NCBI GenBank assembly: GCA_022703445.1
Contig: JAKLDR010000050.1
Span: forward strand, 1-32,261
Origin: Planctomycetota bacterium
Lineage (GTDB): Bacteria; Planctomycetota; SZUA-567; JAKLDR01
Reading direction: 5' to 3'
DNA: 32,261 nucleotides
The position numbers and the translations under genes are program-made. The notes under the pieces were generated by a model that did not search any database, was not told where the DNA came from, and worked only from the letters and a program-made list of their open reading frames with translations. Of the stretch, positions 1 to 11,717 are shown piece by piece; within the stretch, counting starts at the first letter, position 1; each line of letters starts with the position of its first letter.

Positions 1-2435
1 ACGCCGCTGTGGGTGCCGCAGTCGTCCATGGTGATGACCGCGTCCTGAGCAACCTCCACCAGCTTCCTGGTGAGGTAACCGGAGTTAGCGGTCTTGAGCG
101 CGGTGTCGGCCAACCCCTTGCGCGCGCCGTGAGTCGAGCTGAAGTACTCCAGGCCCGAGAGCCCCTCTCGGAAGTTGCTCTTGATGGGGGTCTCGATGAT
201 CCGGCTGGACGGCTTGGCCATCAGCCCGCGCATGCCGGCCAGCTGGCCGATCTGCGAGGCGTTACCGCGGGCCTTGGAGTCGAACATCGCGTAGATGGGG
301 TTGAGATAGCCGGGCTCCTCCGGGCGGTTGTCGTAGCGCAGGGCGCTCATCAGCTCGTCCCAGACCTGCTCGCGCACCCGGCTCCAGACGTCGATGGTCT
401 GGTTGTAGCGCTCGCCCTCGGTCAGAATGCCCTTCTGGTAGGCCTTCTGGATCTTGTCGACCTGCTTCTCGGCCTCGCCGACCAGCTCGTTCTTCTTGGG
501 GGCCACCTTCAGGTCGCTGGCCGCGAAGGACAGCCCCGAGCGGGTCGCCCAGGTGAAGCCCAGGCGCTCCATGGTCTCCAGGGTCTTGACCGTGGCCTGG
601 CGCCCGAGCCGGCGGTGGGTGTCGCTGATGACGTCGTCCAACCGCCCGCCCTTCATGGACAGGTTGTAGTAGTCCAGGCCCTTGGGCAGGGCGTCGTTGA
701 AGATGATCCGGCCGACGGTGGTCTCGTAGATGCTCTTCTCCAGCTTCTGCTGGCCGTCGTCGCCCAGGACCACCTCGCCCTTGCCGAAGCGGACCTTGAC
801 CAGCGCGCGCAGGTGGACCTCGCCGCAGGAGTACGCGTAGATGGCCTCCTCGCGGTCGGCGAAGACGCGGCCTTCCCCCCTGAGCCCCTTCTGGGTGCTG
901 GTCAGGAAGTAGTTGCCCAGGATCATGTCCAGGTCCGGACCGATCAACGGGTTGCCGTGCGCGGGCGAGAAGATGTTGTTCGTCGAGATCATCAGCATGG
1001 AGGCCTCGCACTGCGCCTCGTAGGAGAGCGGCAGGTGCACGGCCATCATGTCGCCGTCGAAGTCGGCGTTGAACCCCGCGCAGACCAGCGGGTGGAGCAT
1101 GATGCTGTCGCCGTCGACCAGCACCGGGTAGAAGGCCTGGATGCCCATGCGGTGCAGGGTCGGCGCGCGGTTCAGGAGCACCGCGTGCCCCTTGGTGACC
1201 TCCTCCAGGACGTCCCAGACTTCCTCGTCCTTGCGCTCCAGGATCTTCTTGGCGCTCTTGAGGGTGTCGGCGAAGCCCTTCTCCTTCAGCCGCCGGATGA
1301 TGAACGGCTGGAAGAGCTCCAGGGCGATCTTCTTGGGCAGGCCGCACTGGTCGAGCTTGAGCTCGGGGCCGACCACGATGACCGAACGGGCCGAGTAGTC
1401 GACGCGCTTGCCGAGCAGGTTCTCGCGGAACCGGCCCTGCTTGCCCTTGATCATGTCGGTCAGGGACTTCAGCGGCCGGTTGCCGGTGCCCAGCACCGGG
1501 CGCTTGCAGCGGCCGTTGTCGAAGAGCGCGTCCACCGCCTGCTGGAGCATGCGCTTCTCGTTCCTGATGATGACGCCGGGGGCGTTCAGGTCGAGGAGCT
1601 TCTTGAGGCGGTTGTTGCGGTTGATCACCCGGCGGTAGAGGTCGTTGAGGTCCGAGGTGGCGAAGTTACCGCTCTCCAGGGGGACCAGGGGGCGCAGATC
1701 CGGCGGAATCACCGGGACCACGTCCATGACCATCCACTCGGGGTTGTTGGGGCTGGTCAACAGGGACTTGACGATCCGGAGCCGGCGGATGAGCTGCTCG
1801 GTCTTCTGCTTGGAGCGGCTCTCCTTGAGCTCGGCCCGCAGCTCGACCTCCAGCTTGCGCAGGTCGATCTCGCGGATCATCTCCCGGATGGCCTCGGCGC
1901 CCATCAGGGCCTTGAAGCTGTCCGTGCCGGTCTGTTCAACCTGTTCGCGGTACTGCTCCTCGGTCAGCATCTGGTGCTTCTTCAGCGTGGTCTGACCGGG
2001 GTCGAGAACGATGTAGCGCTGGAAGTAGATGATCTGCTGGACCTCGGCGGACTTCAGGCCCAGGAGCAGCCCCATCTTGTTGGGCAGCGAACGGAAGAAC
2101 CAGACGTGCACCACCGGGGCGGCCAGGTTGATGTGGCCCATGCGCTGACGCCGCACCTTGGAGTGGGTGATCTTCACCCCGCAGCGGTCGCAGATGATGT
2201 CCTTGTACTTGATGCCCTTGTACTTGCCGCAGAAGCATTCCCAGTCCCGCTCGGGACCGAAGATGCGCTCGCAGAACAGCCCGTCCTTCTCGGCCCGGTA
2301 GCTGCGGTAGTTGATGGTCTCCGGCTTCTTGACCTCGCCGTAGCTCCAGGAGCGGATGTCATTCGGGCTGGCCAGCTGAATGGTGGCCGCCACGATGTCA
2401 TTGACGCGCTCGTAGGCTCTTTCCGCCATCGCCAT
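1..2435 (-). CDS. rpoC: RNA polymerase subunit beta' (5' part; runs off the left edge)
   Basis: This is the largest catalytic subunit of RNA polymerase, with about 811 N-terminal codons visible and no stop before the window edge. The first zinc site has Cys at residues 67, 69, 82 and 85. The catalytic Mg motif NADFDGD lies near residues 455-461, and the conserved [12 protein letters not shown] is present. The last visible residues, DDCGTHSG, contain the first Cys of the second zinc site. The start is the ATG at 2435, which follows a GGGGGTGA Shine-Dalgarno; a second in-frame ATG at 2429 is possible. The gene begins 19 bp after the rpoB stop, so the two are surely cotranscribed. Nothing abnormal is visible in the part present. 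Confidence 0.97.
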   Translation of the reverse strand, partial: MAMAERAYERVNDIVAATIQLASPNDIRSWSYGEVKKPETINYRSYRAEKDGLFCERIFGPERDWECFCGKYKGIKYKDIICDRCGVKITHSKVRRQRMGHINLAAPVVHVWFFRSLPNKMGLLLGLKSAEVQQIIYFQRYIVLDPGQTTLKKHQMLTEEQYREQVEQTGTDSFKALMGAEAIREMIREIDLRKLEVELRAELKESRSKQKTEQLIRRLRIVKSLLTSPNNPEWMVMDVVPVIPPDLRPLVPLESGNFATSDLNDLYRRVINRNNRLKKLLDLNAPGVIIRNEKRMLQQAVDALFDNGRCKRPVLGTGNRPLKSLTDMIKGKQGRFRENLLGKRVDYSARSVIVVGPELKLDQCGLPKKIALELFQPFIIRRLKEKGFADTLKSAKKILERKDEEVWDVLEEVTKGHAVLLNRAPTLHRMGIQAFYPVLVDGDSIMLHPLVCAGFNADFDGDMMAVHLPLSYEAQCEASMLMISTNNIFSPAHGNPLIGPDLDMILGNYFLTSTQKGLRGEGRVFADREEAIYAYSCGEVHLRALVKVRFGKGEVVLGDDGQQKLEKSIYETTVGRIIFNDALPKGLDYYNLSMKGGRLDDVISDTHRRLGRQATVKTLETMERLGFTWATRSGLSFAASDLKVAPKKNELVGEAEKQVDKIQKAYQKGILTEGERYNQTIDVWSRVREQVWDELMSALRYDNRPEEPGYLNPIYAMFDSKARGNASQIGQLAGMRGLMAKPSSRIIETPIKSNFREGLSGLEYFSSTHGARKGLADTALKTANSGYLTRKLVEVAQDAVITMDDCGTHSG

Positions 2436-2454
2436 CTATCGTCACCCCCGCAGC

Positions 2455-6204
<3,750 letters not shown>

Positions 6205-6233
6205 TAGCTCCTGCCTCCGGCCAACGGCCTAAG

Positions 6234-6247
6234 GGGACAGCGGTCCC
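6234..6247 (-). promoter_or_regulatory. short perfect hairpin between rplL and rpoB
   Basis: On the minus strand GGGAC-CGCT-GTCCC forms a five-pair stem in the 80-base rplL-rpoB gap, followed by a second small repeat GGCC-GTT-GGCC. There is no T tract. In E. coli this gap holds an attenuator and an RNase III site, so a partial terminator or a processing site is possible, but the short stem makes this weak. Confidence 0.25.
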
Positions 6248-6284
6248 GCTTCAGAACCCACGCCCTGGGGATGACCACGAGCGG

Positions 6285-6677
6285 CTACTTGATCTCCACC
6301 TTGGCGCCGTCGGCCTCGAGCTTCTTCTTGATCTCCTCGGCCTCCTGCTTCTGGACGCCTTCCTTGACCGGTTTCGGGGCGCCGTCGACCAGGGCCTTGG
6401 CCTCCTTGAGACCCAGATTGGTGATCTCGCGGACGGTCTTGATGACCTGGATCTTCTTCGGGCCGGCATCGGCCAGGATGACGTTGAACTCGGTCTTCTC
6501 CTCGGCCGCCGGAGCAGCTGCGCCAGCCGCCGGGCCAGCCGCCACGGCCACCGCCGCGGCCGCCGGCTTGATGCCGTGGACCTCTTCCAGGTACTGGCCG
6601 AGCTCACGAGCCTTGAGCAGCGTGAGGCCGACGATCTTGTCTCCCAACTCCTTGATTTCCGGGCTGAACTCTGACAT
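6285..6677 (-). CDS. rplL: Ribosomal protein bL12 (L7/L12)
   Basis: This is the stalk protein that recruits translation GTPases to the 50S subunit, 130 residues. Residues 1-35 are the dimerisation domain ([20 protein letters not shown]). Residues 38-58 are an Ala/Gly/Val-rich flexible hinge. Residues 61-130 are the C-terminal factor-binding domain, with [18 protein letters not shown] and [20 protein letters not shown] chose the ATG at 6677 over one ten codons upstream because AGAGGAGAAAGCC precedes it and because its protein begins like other bL12 proteins. It follows rplJ by 56 bp, the usual order and spacing. Confidence 0.97.
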   Translation of the reverse strand: MSEFSPEIKELGDKIVGLTLLKARELGQYLEEVHGIKPAAAAVAVAAGPAAGAAAPAAEEKTEFNVILADAGPKKIQVIKTVREITNLGLKEAKALVDGAPKPVKEGVQKQEAEEIKKKLEADGAKVEIK

Positions 6678-6733
6678 GGCTTTCTCCTCTGCCTCCGTTT
6701 TCCCCAAGTCGATCCGCGTCCGGCGCGGCCGGC

Positions 6734-7321
6734 TCAGGCGGCCCCAGCCGGGGCTGTCCCTTCCGATGTCTGCGGCGCGGCCGTCACTTCCGGCGCAGCC
6801 GGACTCTTCTCCAGTTTCTCGATCAAAGCCTTGATCGCCCCGGCCAGCGTGCCGGCCGGCGCGCCCAGCGCCGCGACCAGCTGCGAGCCGGGCGACATGG
6901 CCAGGCCGACGATGCCGGCCTGCAGGTCGCGCTTCCCGGGCATGGTCGACAGCGCCAGGACGTCCTTGGCGGTCAGGATCTGCCCTTCCACGATCCCGCC
7001 CTTGACCTCCAGCTTGTCGTTGCGCTTGGCGAAGGCCAGGGCCACCTTGGCCATGGCCACCGGGTCCTCGCCGTCCATCACTGCGGTGGGGCCGTCGAAG
7101 AGCCCCTTGACCTTGCCGGGCTCGCCGATGTCCGACAGCGCCTTGACGCTGATGCGGTTGCGCACCACGCGCAGGTGCACCTGCTCCTTGCGCAGTTCGG
7201 CGCGGAACTCGGCGATCGCCAGGCTGGTGAGCCCGCGGTAGCCCACGAAGATCATGTTGTCGACGCCCTTGAGGTGGGTGCCGACCTCGCTGAGCATCAT
7301 TTCCTTCAGGCGGCTGGGCAT
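6734..7321 (-). CDS. rplJ: Ribosomal protein uL10
   Basis: This is the base of the ribosomal stalk, 195 residues. It binds 23S rRNA and carries the bL12 dimers on its C-terminal helix. Family features include the N-terminal [29 protein letters not shown] and [12 protein letters not shown], the central FDGPTAVM, and [18 protein letters not shown]. The C-terminal helix [12 protein letters not shown] is followed by an Ala/Pro/Thr-rich tail of roughly 30 residues, longer than in many homologues. The gene lies between rplA and rplL. The 50-base gap upstream is too short for a long L10 leader of the E. coli kind, so autoregulation, if any, must use a compact site. Confidence 0.97.
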   Translation of the reverse strand: MPSRLKEMMLSEVGTHLKGVDNMIFVGYRGLTSLAIAEFRAELRKEQVHLRVVRNRISVKALSDIGEPGKVKGLFDGPTAVMDGEDPVAMAKVALAFAKRNDKLEVKGGIVEGQILTAKDVLALSTMPGKRDLQAGIVGLAMSPGSQLVAALGAPAGTLAGAIKALIEKLEKSPAAPEVTAAPQTSEGTAPAGAA

Positions 7322-7371
7322 GGCTGTGTCCCTCGGCTCTCTTCCTGCTGACTGCTAAGCTCTGCGTCGCC

Positions 7372-8052
7372 TCAAATGGCCAGCTTCAAACCAGGGCCCA
7401 TGGTGGTGGACAGCACCGCCTTGGCCATGTAGATGCCCTTGACCGCCGCCGGACGCACCGCCTTGACGTGCTCCAGCATGGCGCTGGCGTTGGCCGTGAG
7501 GTCCTCGGCACTGAAGCTGACCTTGCCCACCAGGACGTGGACGTTGCCGAACTGGTCGTTGCGGAACTCGATCTTGCCGCCCCGGAACTCCTTGACCGCC
7601 TTGGCCACGTCGGGAGTGACGGTGCCGCTCTTGGGGCTGGGCATCTTGCCCTGCGGACCGAGCACCTTTCCGAGCTTGCCGACGAAGCGCATCATCGCCG
7701 GGTGCGCGATGGCCACGTCGAAGTCGGTCCAGCCGCCCTCGACCTTCTTGGCCAGCTCCTCGCCTCCCACCTCGGTCGCGCCCGCGGCCTTGGCATCCTC
7801 GGCGGCCTGGCCCTCGGCGAAGGCGATCACCTTCACGCTCTTGCCGGTGCCCTTGGGCAGCGAGAAGGTCCCGCGCACCAGCTGATCGGCCTGCTTGGGG
7901 TCGATGTTCAGCCGGATGGCCAGCTCGACGCTCTCGTCGAACTTGACCTTGCTGCGTTCCTTGAGCAGCTTGACCGCCTCATCCACCTGGTAGATCTTGG
8001 CGAGATCGAGCCCCTCAAGGGACTTCTTGTACCGCTTGCTCCGCGTTTTCAT
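7372..8052 (-). CDS. rplA: Ribosomal protein uL1
   Basis: This is the L1-stalk protein that binds 23S rRNA and helps release E-site tRNA, 226 residues, the usual length. Recognisable parts are the N-terminal [17 protein letters not shown] and [18 protein letters not shown], the core [18 protein letters not shown], the central [21 protein letters not shown], and the C-terminal [19 protein letters not shown]. The ATG lies only two bases after the rplK stop. No strong Shine-Dalgarno is visible apart from GGGTAGAC across that stop, so translation is probably coupled to rplK. In many bacteria L1 represses this pair, but I could not identify its mRNA site here. Confidence 0.98.
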   Translation of the reverse strand: MKTRSKRYKKSLEGLDLAKIYQVDEAVKLLKERSKVKFDESVELAIRLNIDPKQADQLVRGTFSLPKGTGKSVKVIAFAEGQAAEDAKAAGATEVGGEELAKKVEGGWTDFDVAIAHPAMMRFVGKLGKVLGPQGKMPSPKSGTVTPDVAKAVKEFRGGKIEFRNDQFGNVHVLVGKVSFSAEDLTANASAMLEHVKAVRPAAVKGIYMAKAVLSTTMGPGLKLAI

Positions 8053-8054
8053 GT

Positions 8055-8522
8055 CTACCCAACCCTGGCCTTGGTCCTGGCCGAGACGTCGAAGTTCCCG
8101 GTGATTTCCACGCCCATGCTCCGCGCCGTGCCGGCGATGATGCGCATGGCCGCCTCGACGCTGGCCGCGTTGAGGTCGACCATCTTCTGCTGGGCGATGC
8201 TCTTGAGTTGTTCGGCGGTGATCTTGCCGACCTTCTCCTTGTTGGGGGCGGCCGAACCCTTGGCCAGCCCGGCCGCCTGGCGGATGAGCACCGAGGCCGG
8301 CGGCTGCTTGGTGATGAAGGTGAAGGAGCGGTCGGTGAAGACGGTGATCACCACCGGCAGCGGCACGCCCATCATCTTCTTGGTGCGATCGTTGAACTGC
8401 TTGACGAACTCGCCGATGTTGACCCCGTGCTGGCCCAGGGCCGGACCGACCGGCGGGGCCGGGTTGGCCTGGCCGCCGGTTACCAGCAGCTTGATGACCG
8501 CTTTCAGTTGTTTCTTGGCCAT
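8055..8522 (-). CDS. rplK: Ribosomal protein uL11
   Basis: This protein of the GTPase-associated centre binds 23S rRNA and takes part in factor binding and stringent signalling, 155 residues. The N-terminal domain carries the conserved [20 protein letters not shown], the thiostrepton-site proline region. The C-terminal RNA-binding domain includes [14 protein letters not shown] and [15 protein letters not shown]. The end, [13 protein letters not shown], extends about a dozen residues beyond the common 141-143 length. The start ATG at 8522 follows AAGGAACGGGCG. It lies 21 bp after nusG and 2 bp before rplA. Confidence 0.97.
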   Translation of the reverse strand: MAKKQLKAVIKLLVTGGQANPAPPVGPALGQHGVNIGEFVKQFNDRTKKMMGVPLPVVITVFTDRSFTFITKQPPASVLIRQAAGLAKGSAAPNKEKVGKITAEQLKSIAQQKMVDLNAASVEAAMRIIAGTARSMGVEITGNFDVSARTKARVG

Positions 8523-8543
8523 TGACGCCCGTTCCTTGCGCGG

Positions 8544-9074
8544 CTAGAGCCGCTCAACCTGGCTGTATTCCAGCTCCACCGGGGTGGAGCGACCGAAGAT
8601 CGAGACCGAAACCCGCAGGACGCCCTTGGTCGGGTTGATCTCCTCGATGACCCCGTCGTAGTTCTCGAATGGGCCGCTCCGGATCTTGACGCCGTCCCCG
8701 ACCTCGAACTCCACCTTGGGACGGGGCCGTTCCTTCTTGTCCTCGATGTCCCGCAGGATCCGACCGATCTCCCCCTCGGTCAGTGGCACCGGCTTGGTGC
8801 GGCTGCCCACGAAACCGCTGATCCCCGGAGTCTCGGTGATGAGGAACCAGGCCTCGTCGGTCAGGTCGGCCTCCACCAGGATGTAGCCCGGGTACATCTT
8901 CCTCTGGATGATGCGCTTCTTGCCGTCGCGGATCTCGGAGACGTGCTCGCGCGGAACCATGATCCGGCTGATGAGGCTTTCGATCCCGGCCGCCTTGACC
9001 TTGGCTTCCAGGTTGTCGCGGATCAGGTCCTCGCGCTCCGACTGCGCGCGTATGGCGTACCAGGCCTTGGCCAT
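8544..9074 (-). CDS. nusG: Transcription termination/antitermination factor NusG
   Basis: NusG binds the beta' clamp helices of RNA polymerase and links transcription to Rho or to the ribosome, 176 residues. The N-terminal NGN domain covers about residues 1-110 (AWYAIRAQSERE, KMYPGYILVEADL, PGISGFVG). The C-terminal KOW domain covers about 125-176 (FEVGDGVKIRSGPFENYDGV). An ATG two codons upstream (9080) is also in frame. I prefer 9074 because GAGG is then six bases away, whereas the upstream ATG sits almost on top of the Shine-Dalgarno. It follows secE by 19 bp, the standard pairing. Confidence 0.97.
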   Translation of the reverse strand: MAKAWYAIRAQSEREDLIRDNLEAKVKAAGIESLISRIMVPREHVSEIRDGKKRIIQRKMYPGYILVEADLTDEAWFLITETPGISGFVGSRTKPVPLTEGEIGRILRDIEDKKERPRPKVEFEVGDGVKIRSGPFENYDGVIEEINPTKGVLRVSVSIFGRSTPVELEYSQVERL

Positions 9075-9093
9075 GTTCATCCTCTCCTGCAGG

Positions 9094-9534
9094 CTACCCG
9101 AATATCAGACCGACGGAATACTTCAGGCCGAGGTCCGCCAGGAAGATGAACAGGCTGAGGATGACCACCACGGCGATCACCACGTAGGTCGAGCCCCAAA
9201 GCTCGGTCTGCCGGGAGAACCACGGCTTCATCTTCGGCCAGTAGACCTTGCGGAGCTCGCCCTCCACAGCGATGAGGTACTCGCCGACCTTGGCGTTGGC
9301 GAAGGCCAGCATGTAGGCGCCGAAGCAGCCCAGCATGGCCAGGACCACCGCGCCGATCACGCCGACGCTCAGCCCCAGGTTGCCGACCCGCACTCCGGAC
9401 ATCCACCGCGGGATCCAATCGCTCTGCCAGACGTAGAACTTGTATGCGGCGTAGCCCACGAAACTGAGGACCACGGCGGCCGCTATGTAGCGAACCACCC
9501 GCCCCTGGGGCCACTTGTACAGCCCGAAAGTCAT
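9094..9534 (-). CDS. secE: Preprotein translocase subunit SecE (three-helix form)
   Basis: SecE is the clamp subunit of the SecYEG channel in the cytoplasmic membrane, 146 residues. Unlike the 60-70-residue single-helix SecE of many bacteria, it has three hydrophobic segments, at about residues 15-36, 52-78 and 115-138. The conserved SecE core is EGELRKVYWP at 91-100, then the amphipathic helix KPWFSRQTELWG and the last membrane helix. The E. coli protein also has three helices. The start is the ATG at 9534. The longer open frame reaches back into the tRNA-Trp gene and cannot be protein. Only 42 bases separate tRNA-Trp from this start. Confidence 0.93.
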   Translation of the reverse strand: MTFGLYKWPQGRVVRYIAAAVVLSFVGYAAYKFYVWQSDWIPRWMSGVRVGNLGLSVGVIGAVVLAMLGCFGAYMLAFANAKVGEYLIAVEGELRKVYWPKMKPWFSRQTELWGSTYVVIAVVVILSLFIFLADLGLKYSVGLIFG

Positions 9535-9576
9535 GAGCGATCCCCCGCCCCGCGTCCGCCGGAGCGCGCCGAAATG

Positions 9577-9652
9577 TGGCAGGCCTGGAGGGACTCGAAC
9601 CCCCAACCCGCTGATTTGGAATCAGCTGCTCTGCCAGTTGAGCCACAGGCCT
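9577..9652 (-). tRNA. trnW: tRNA-Trp (CCA anticodon)
   Basis: A 76-nt cloverleaf. Acceptor AGGCCTG pairs with CAGGCCT, the discriminator is G, and the 3' CCA is encoded. The anticodon arm is GCTGA-TTCCAAA-TCAGC with anticodon CCA. The T loop reads GGTTCGAGTCC. It sits between rpmG and secE, as in many bacteria where a tRNA-Trp precedes secE-nusG, and it must be cut out of the operon transcript. Confidence 0.97.
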
Positions 9653-9707
9653 GCACGGGCCGAATGACCTTGTCCACCGCCGCGCTCTGCTCCGCCCGCC
9701 CCGCCGC

Positions 9708-9860
9708 TTACTTCTTCTTGCTCTTGTGCGGGGTGTGCTTGCGGCACGCGCGGCAGTACTTGCTGCGTTCGAGCTTGCCACCCCCCCGGGTGTCAATGCG
9801 GGTCCAGTAATTGCGGTTCTTGCACTCACCGCATTCCAGGCTGACGATCTCCCTAGGCAC
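9708..9860 (-). CDS. rpmG: Ribosomal protein bL33, zinc-binding form
   Basis: A 50-residue large-subunit protein near the E site. Its sequence starts PREIVSLECGECKN, continues NYWTRIDTRGG, and ends YCRACRKHTPHKSKKK. Cys 10, 13, 36 and 39 form two CxxC pairs, so this is the zinc (C+) type that is often replaced by a Cys-less copy under zinc limitation. It starts with GTG at 9860, supported by GGGAGG six bases upstream. It follows tuf by 64 bp and precedes tRNA-Trp, a frequent order (tuf-rpmG-trnW-secE). Confidence 0.95.
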   Translation of the reverse strand: MPREIVSLECGECKNRNYWTRIDTRGGGKLERSKYCRACRKHTPHKSKKK

Positions 9861-9924
9861 TACAACCTCCCGACGCCTTGGTCAACTTCCACTCCGTACC
9901 GGAACCCGCCTCGGCAGCCCGATC

Positions 9925-11133
9925 CTACTTGATGATCTTGCTGACCACGCCCGAACCGACGGTGCGACCGCCCTCGCGGATCGCGAAGCGCAGCCCCTGT
10001 TCCATGGCGATGGGCACGATCAGCTCGCCCTGGATCTTGACGTTGTCGCCGGGCATGATCATTTCCGCGCCGCCCATCAGCTTCATCGCGCCGGTCACGT
10101 CGGTGGTCCGGAAGTAGAACTGCGGGCGGTATCCGGAGAAGAACGGCGTGTGGCGGCCGCCCTCCTCCTTGGTCAGCACGTAGACCTCGGCCTCGAACTC
10201 GGTGTGCGGAGTGACCGAGCCGGGCTGGGCCAGAACGTGACCGCGCCGCAGCTGGTCCTTCTCGACGCCGCGCAGCAGCAACCCAACGTTGTCGCCGGCG
10301 ATGGCTTCGGTCATTTCCTTGTTGAACATCTCGACGCCCGTGCAGGTGGTCTTCATGGAGTCCTTGCTCAGGCCGACCACCTCGAGAGGATCGCCGATCT
10401 TGACCTTGCCGCGCTCGATACGGCCGGTGCCCACCGTACCGCGGCCCTTGATGCTGAACACGTCCTCGACGGGCATCAGGAAGGGCTTGTCCATCTCGCG
10501 GACCGGATCGGGAACGTTCGCATCCAGAGCGTCGACCAGCTTGAAGATCGGACCGCAGCTGGCGCAGTCGCGCTTGCCGCAGGCGCACTGCAGGGCAGGG
10601 CCGGACGCGCCGCGGACGACCGCGGTGGTGTCGCCCGGGAAGCCGTACTTATTGAGCAGGTCGCGAACTTCCACCTCGACGAGGTCGAGAAGCTCGGGGT
10701 CGTCGACCAGATCGATCTTATTGAGGAAGACCACGATCGCCGGCACGTTCACCTGACGAGCGAGCAGCACGTGCTCGCGGGTCTGGGGCATGACCGAGTC
10801 GGCGGCGCTGACCACCAGGACGGCCCCGTCCATCTGGGCGGCGCCGGTGATCATGTTCTTGATGTAGTCGGCGTGGCCGGGGCAGTCGATGTGCGCGTAG
10901 TGCCGCTTCTCGGACTGGTACTCGACGTGGGCCACGGCGATGGTCACGGTCTTGGTCGCGTCGCGGACCGTGCCGCCCTTGGCGATGTCGGCGTAGCTCT
11001 TGGCCTTGGCCATATTGGCCTTGGACAGGTTCGCCAGAATCGAGGCCGTCAGGGTAGTCTTGCCGTGGTCGATGTGCCCGATGGTCCCGACGTTGACGTG
11101 CGGCTTAGTACGTTCGAATTTCTCCTTGGCCAT
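9925..11133 (-). CDS. tuf: Elongation factor Tu
   Basis: EF-Tu delivers aminoacyl-tRNA to the ribosome, 402 residues. The G domain has GHIDHGKT (19-26), DCPGHADY (83-90, with the catalytic His) and NKID (138-141). Domains 2 and 3 follow with [20 protein letters not shown]. Two departures are visible. Switch I reads [15 protein letters not shown] instead of the usual ARGITINTAHVEY, keeping the Mg-coordinating Thr (64) but not Arg-Gly. A loop near the end of the G domain carries Cys 183, 185, 190 and 193 in [11 protein letters not shown], which looks like a small metal site. I recall the switch I form from planctomycete EF-Tu. The start is the ATG at 11133 behind AAGGAGAGTCGTC. The open frame upstream crosses the terminator and tRNA-Thr and is not coding. 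Confidence 0.97.
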   Translation of the reverse strand: MAKEKFERTKPHVNVGTIGHIDHGKTTLTASILANLSKANMAKAKSYADIAKGGTVRDATKTVTIAVAHVEYQSEKRHYAHIDCPGHADYIKNMITGAAQMDGAVLVVSAADSVMPQTREHVLLARQVNVPAIVVFLNKIDLVDDPELLDLVEVEVRDLLNKYGFPGDTTAVVRGASGPALQCACGKRDCASCGPIFKLVDALDANVPDPVREMDKPFLMPVEDVFSIKGRGTVGTGRIERGKVKIGDPLEVVGLSKDSMKTTCTGVEMFNKEMTEAIAGDNVGLLLRGVEKDQLRRGHVLAQPGSVTPHTEFEAEVYVLTKEEGGRHTPFFSGYRPQFYFRTTDVTGAMKLMGGAEMIMPGDNVKIQGELIVPIAMEQGLRFAIREGGRTVGSGVVSKIIK

Positions 11134-11175
11134 GACGACTCTCCTTCTCGTCCTCTCTGTCTCTGCTCGCGCGAC

Positions 11176-11203
11176 AAAAAAAATCCTCCGCCCACAGGGC
11201 GGA
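11176..11203 (-). terminator. intrinsic terminator or attenuator between tRNA-Thr and tuf
   Basis: On the minus strand TCCGCCC-TGT-GGGCGGA makes a perfect seven-pair GC-rich stem with a three-base loop, followed by GGA and eight T. It lies 8 bases after tRNA-Thr and 42 bases before the tuf ATG, inside what must be the tuf leader if the promoter before tRNA-Thr is used. It may end the tRNA transcript, act as an attenuator, or both. Confidence 0.85.
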
Positions 11204-11211
11204 ACACACTC

Positions 11212-11287
11212 TGGAGCTGCAGCTGGGACTTGAACCCAGGACCTCGTCCTTACCAAGGACGTGCTCTACCGGCTGAGCTACTGCAGC
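11212..11287 (-). tRNA. trnT: tRNA-Thr (GGT anticodon)
   Basis: A 76-nt cloverleaf. Acceptor GCTGCAG pairs with CTGCAGC, the discriminator is T, and CCA is encoded. The anticodon arm is CGTCC-TTGGTAA-GGACG with anticodon GGT. The T arm is CTGGG-TTCAAGT-CCCAG. It is the first gene downstream of the promoter at 11312-11339 and directly precedes tuf; tRNA-Thr next to tuf is common in bacteria. Confidence 0.97.
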
Positions 11288-11311
11288 GTGATGCCACAGG
11301 AAGTTGGGCGC

Positions 11312-11339
11312 ATGGTAACAGAAGTGCCTGATTTGTCAA
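11312..11339 (-). promoter_or_regulatory. strong housekeeping promoter for tRNA-Thr and tuf
   Basis: On the minus strand a perfect -35 TTGACA is separated by 16 bases from TACCAT, with TGT directly before it (extended -10). The predicted start is near 11305, about 18 bases before tRNA-Thr. I see no other comparable promoter down to rpoC, so it may drive the whole cluster. Confidence 0.85.
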
Positions 11340-11397
11340 GCCCTTTTTGCACAACATGTTGCGGGGGTCCGTTTTTTCGGACTTTCTGCGCAGGAAC

Positions 11398-11425
11398 TTG
11401 ACTGTGGTGCCCAGTCTGATAGAAT
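11398..11425 (+). promoter_or_regulatory. housekeeping promoter for tRNA-Cys and rpmH
   Basis: TTGACT, 16 bases, TAGAAT, with TGA just upstream of the -10 (extended -10). The predicted start is near 11432, eleven bases before tRNA-Cys. It is divergent from the tRNA-Thr/tuf promoter. Between the two lies a T6-looped repeat GTCCG-TTTTTT-CGGAC at 11377-11392. Confidence 0.8.
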
Positions 11426-11442
11426 CCGCTGGTCGTTCCAAT

Positions 11443-11517
11443 GGCGGCATAGCCAAGCGGTAAGGCAAGGGTTTGCAAAACCCTCATACCCCGGTTCGAA
11501 TCCGGGTGCCGCCTCCA
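11443..11517 (+). tRNA. trnC: tRNA-Cys (GCA anticodon)
   Basis: A 75-nt cloverleaf. Acceptor GGCGGCA pairs with TGCCGCC, the discriminator is T, and CCA is encoded. The anticodon arm is AGGGT-TTGCAAA-ACCCT with anticodon GCA. The T loop reads GGTTCGAATCC. It is followed after 39 bases by rpmH on the same strand. Confidence 0.97.
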
Positions 11518-11556
11518 CCCTTTTGCCACTGTGGCAGCTCCGGGAGAACGGTCTCA

Positions 11557-11691
11557 ATGAAACTCAAGATTCGCAAGAGCTCTCGCAAGAGGAAGTCGGT
11601 CAGCGGGTGGCGCAAGCGCGCCAGCACCAGCAAGGGCCGCAAGATCATGCGCCGCCGCCGTCAGCGCGGGCGCGCGCCGGTCTCCGTCTGA
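11557..11691 (+). CDS. rpmH: Ribosomal protein bL34
   Basis: A 44-residue, extremely basic large-subunit protein. After MKLKIRKSSRKRKSV come GWRKRASTSKGRK and MRRRRQRGRAPVSV. These align with the bL34 pattern KRKRVHGFRARMATKNGRK followed by RRRAKGR. The start ATG at 11557 lies about ten bases after GGGAG; longer frames would run into tRNA-Cys. Most bacteria place rpmH next to dnaA and before rnpA-yidC. Here it stands between tRNA-Cys and a converging receiver gene with no rnpA. Confidence comes from the whole-length match, since the protein is too short for domain arguments. Confidence 0.9.
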   Translation: MKLKIRKSSRKRKSVSGWRKRASTSKGRKIMRRRRQRGRAPVSV

Positions 11692-11712
11692 CGCCCGCCG
11701 CCGCGAGGGCGT
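11691..11712. terminator. possible bidirectional hairpin after rpmH
   Basis: ACGCCC, a ten-base loop, then GGGCGT starts at the last base of the rpmH stop and ends six bases before the stop of the converging receiver gene. There is no T tract on either strand, so termination is uncertain. Confidence 0.3.
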
Positions 11713-11717
11713 AAGGC

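Noticed and set aside
9535..9606. 24-codon N-terminal extension of SecE
   Set aside because: It would read through the tRNA-Trp 3' end; the internal ATG gives a normal SecE.
11134..11256. 41-codon N-terminal extension of EF-Tu
   Set aside because: It crosses the terminator and part of tRNA-Thr; the ATG at 11133 has a strong ribosome site and the standard EF-Tu N-terminus.
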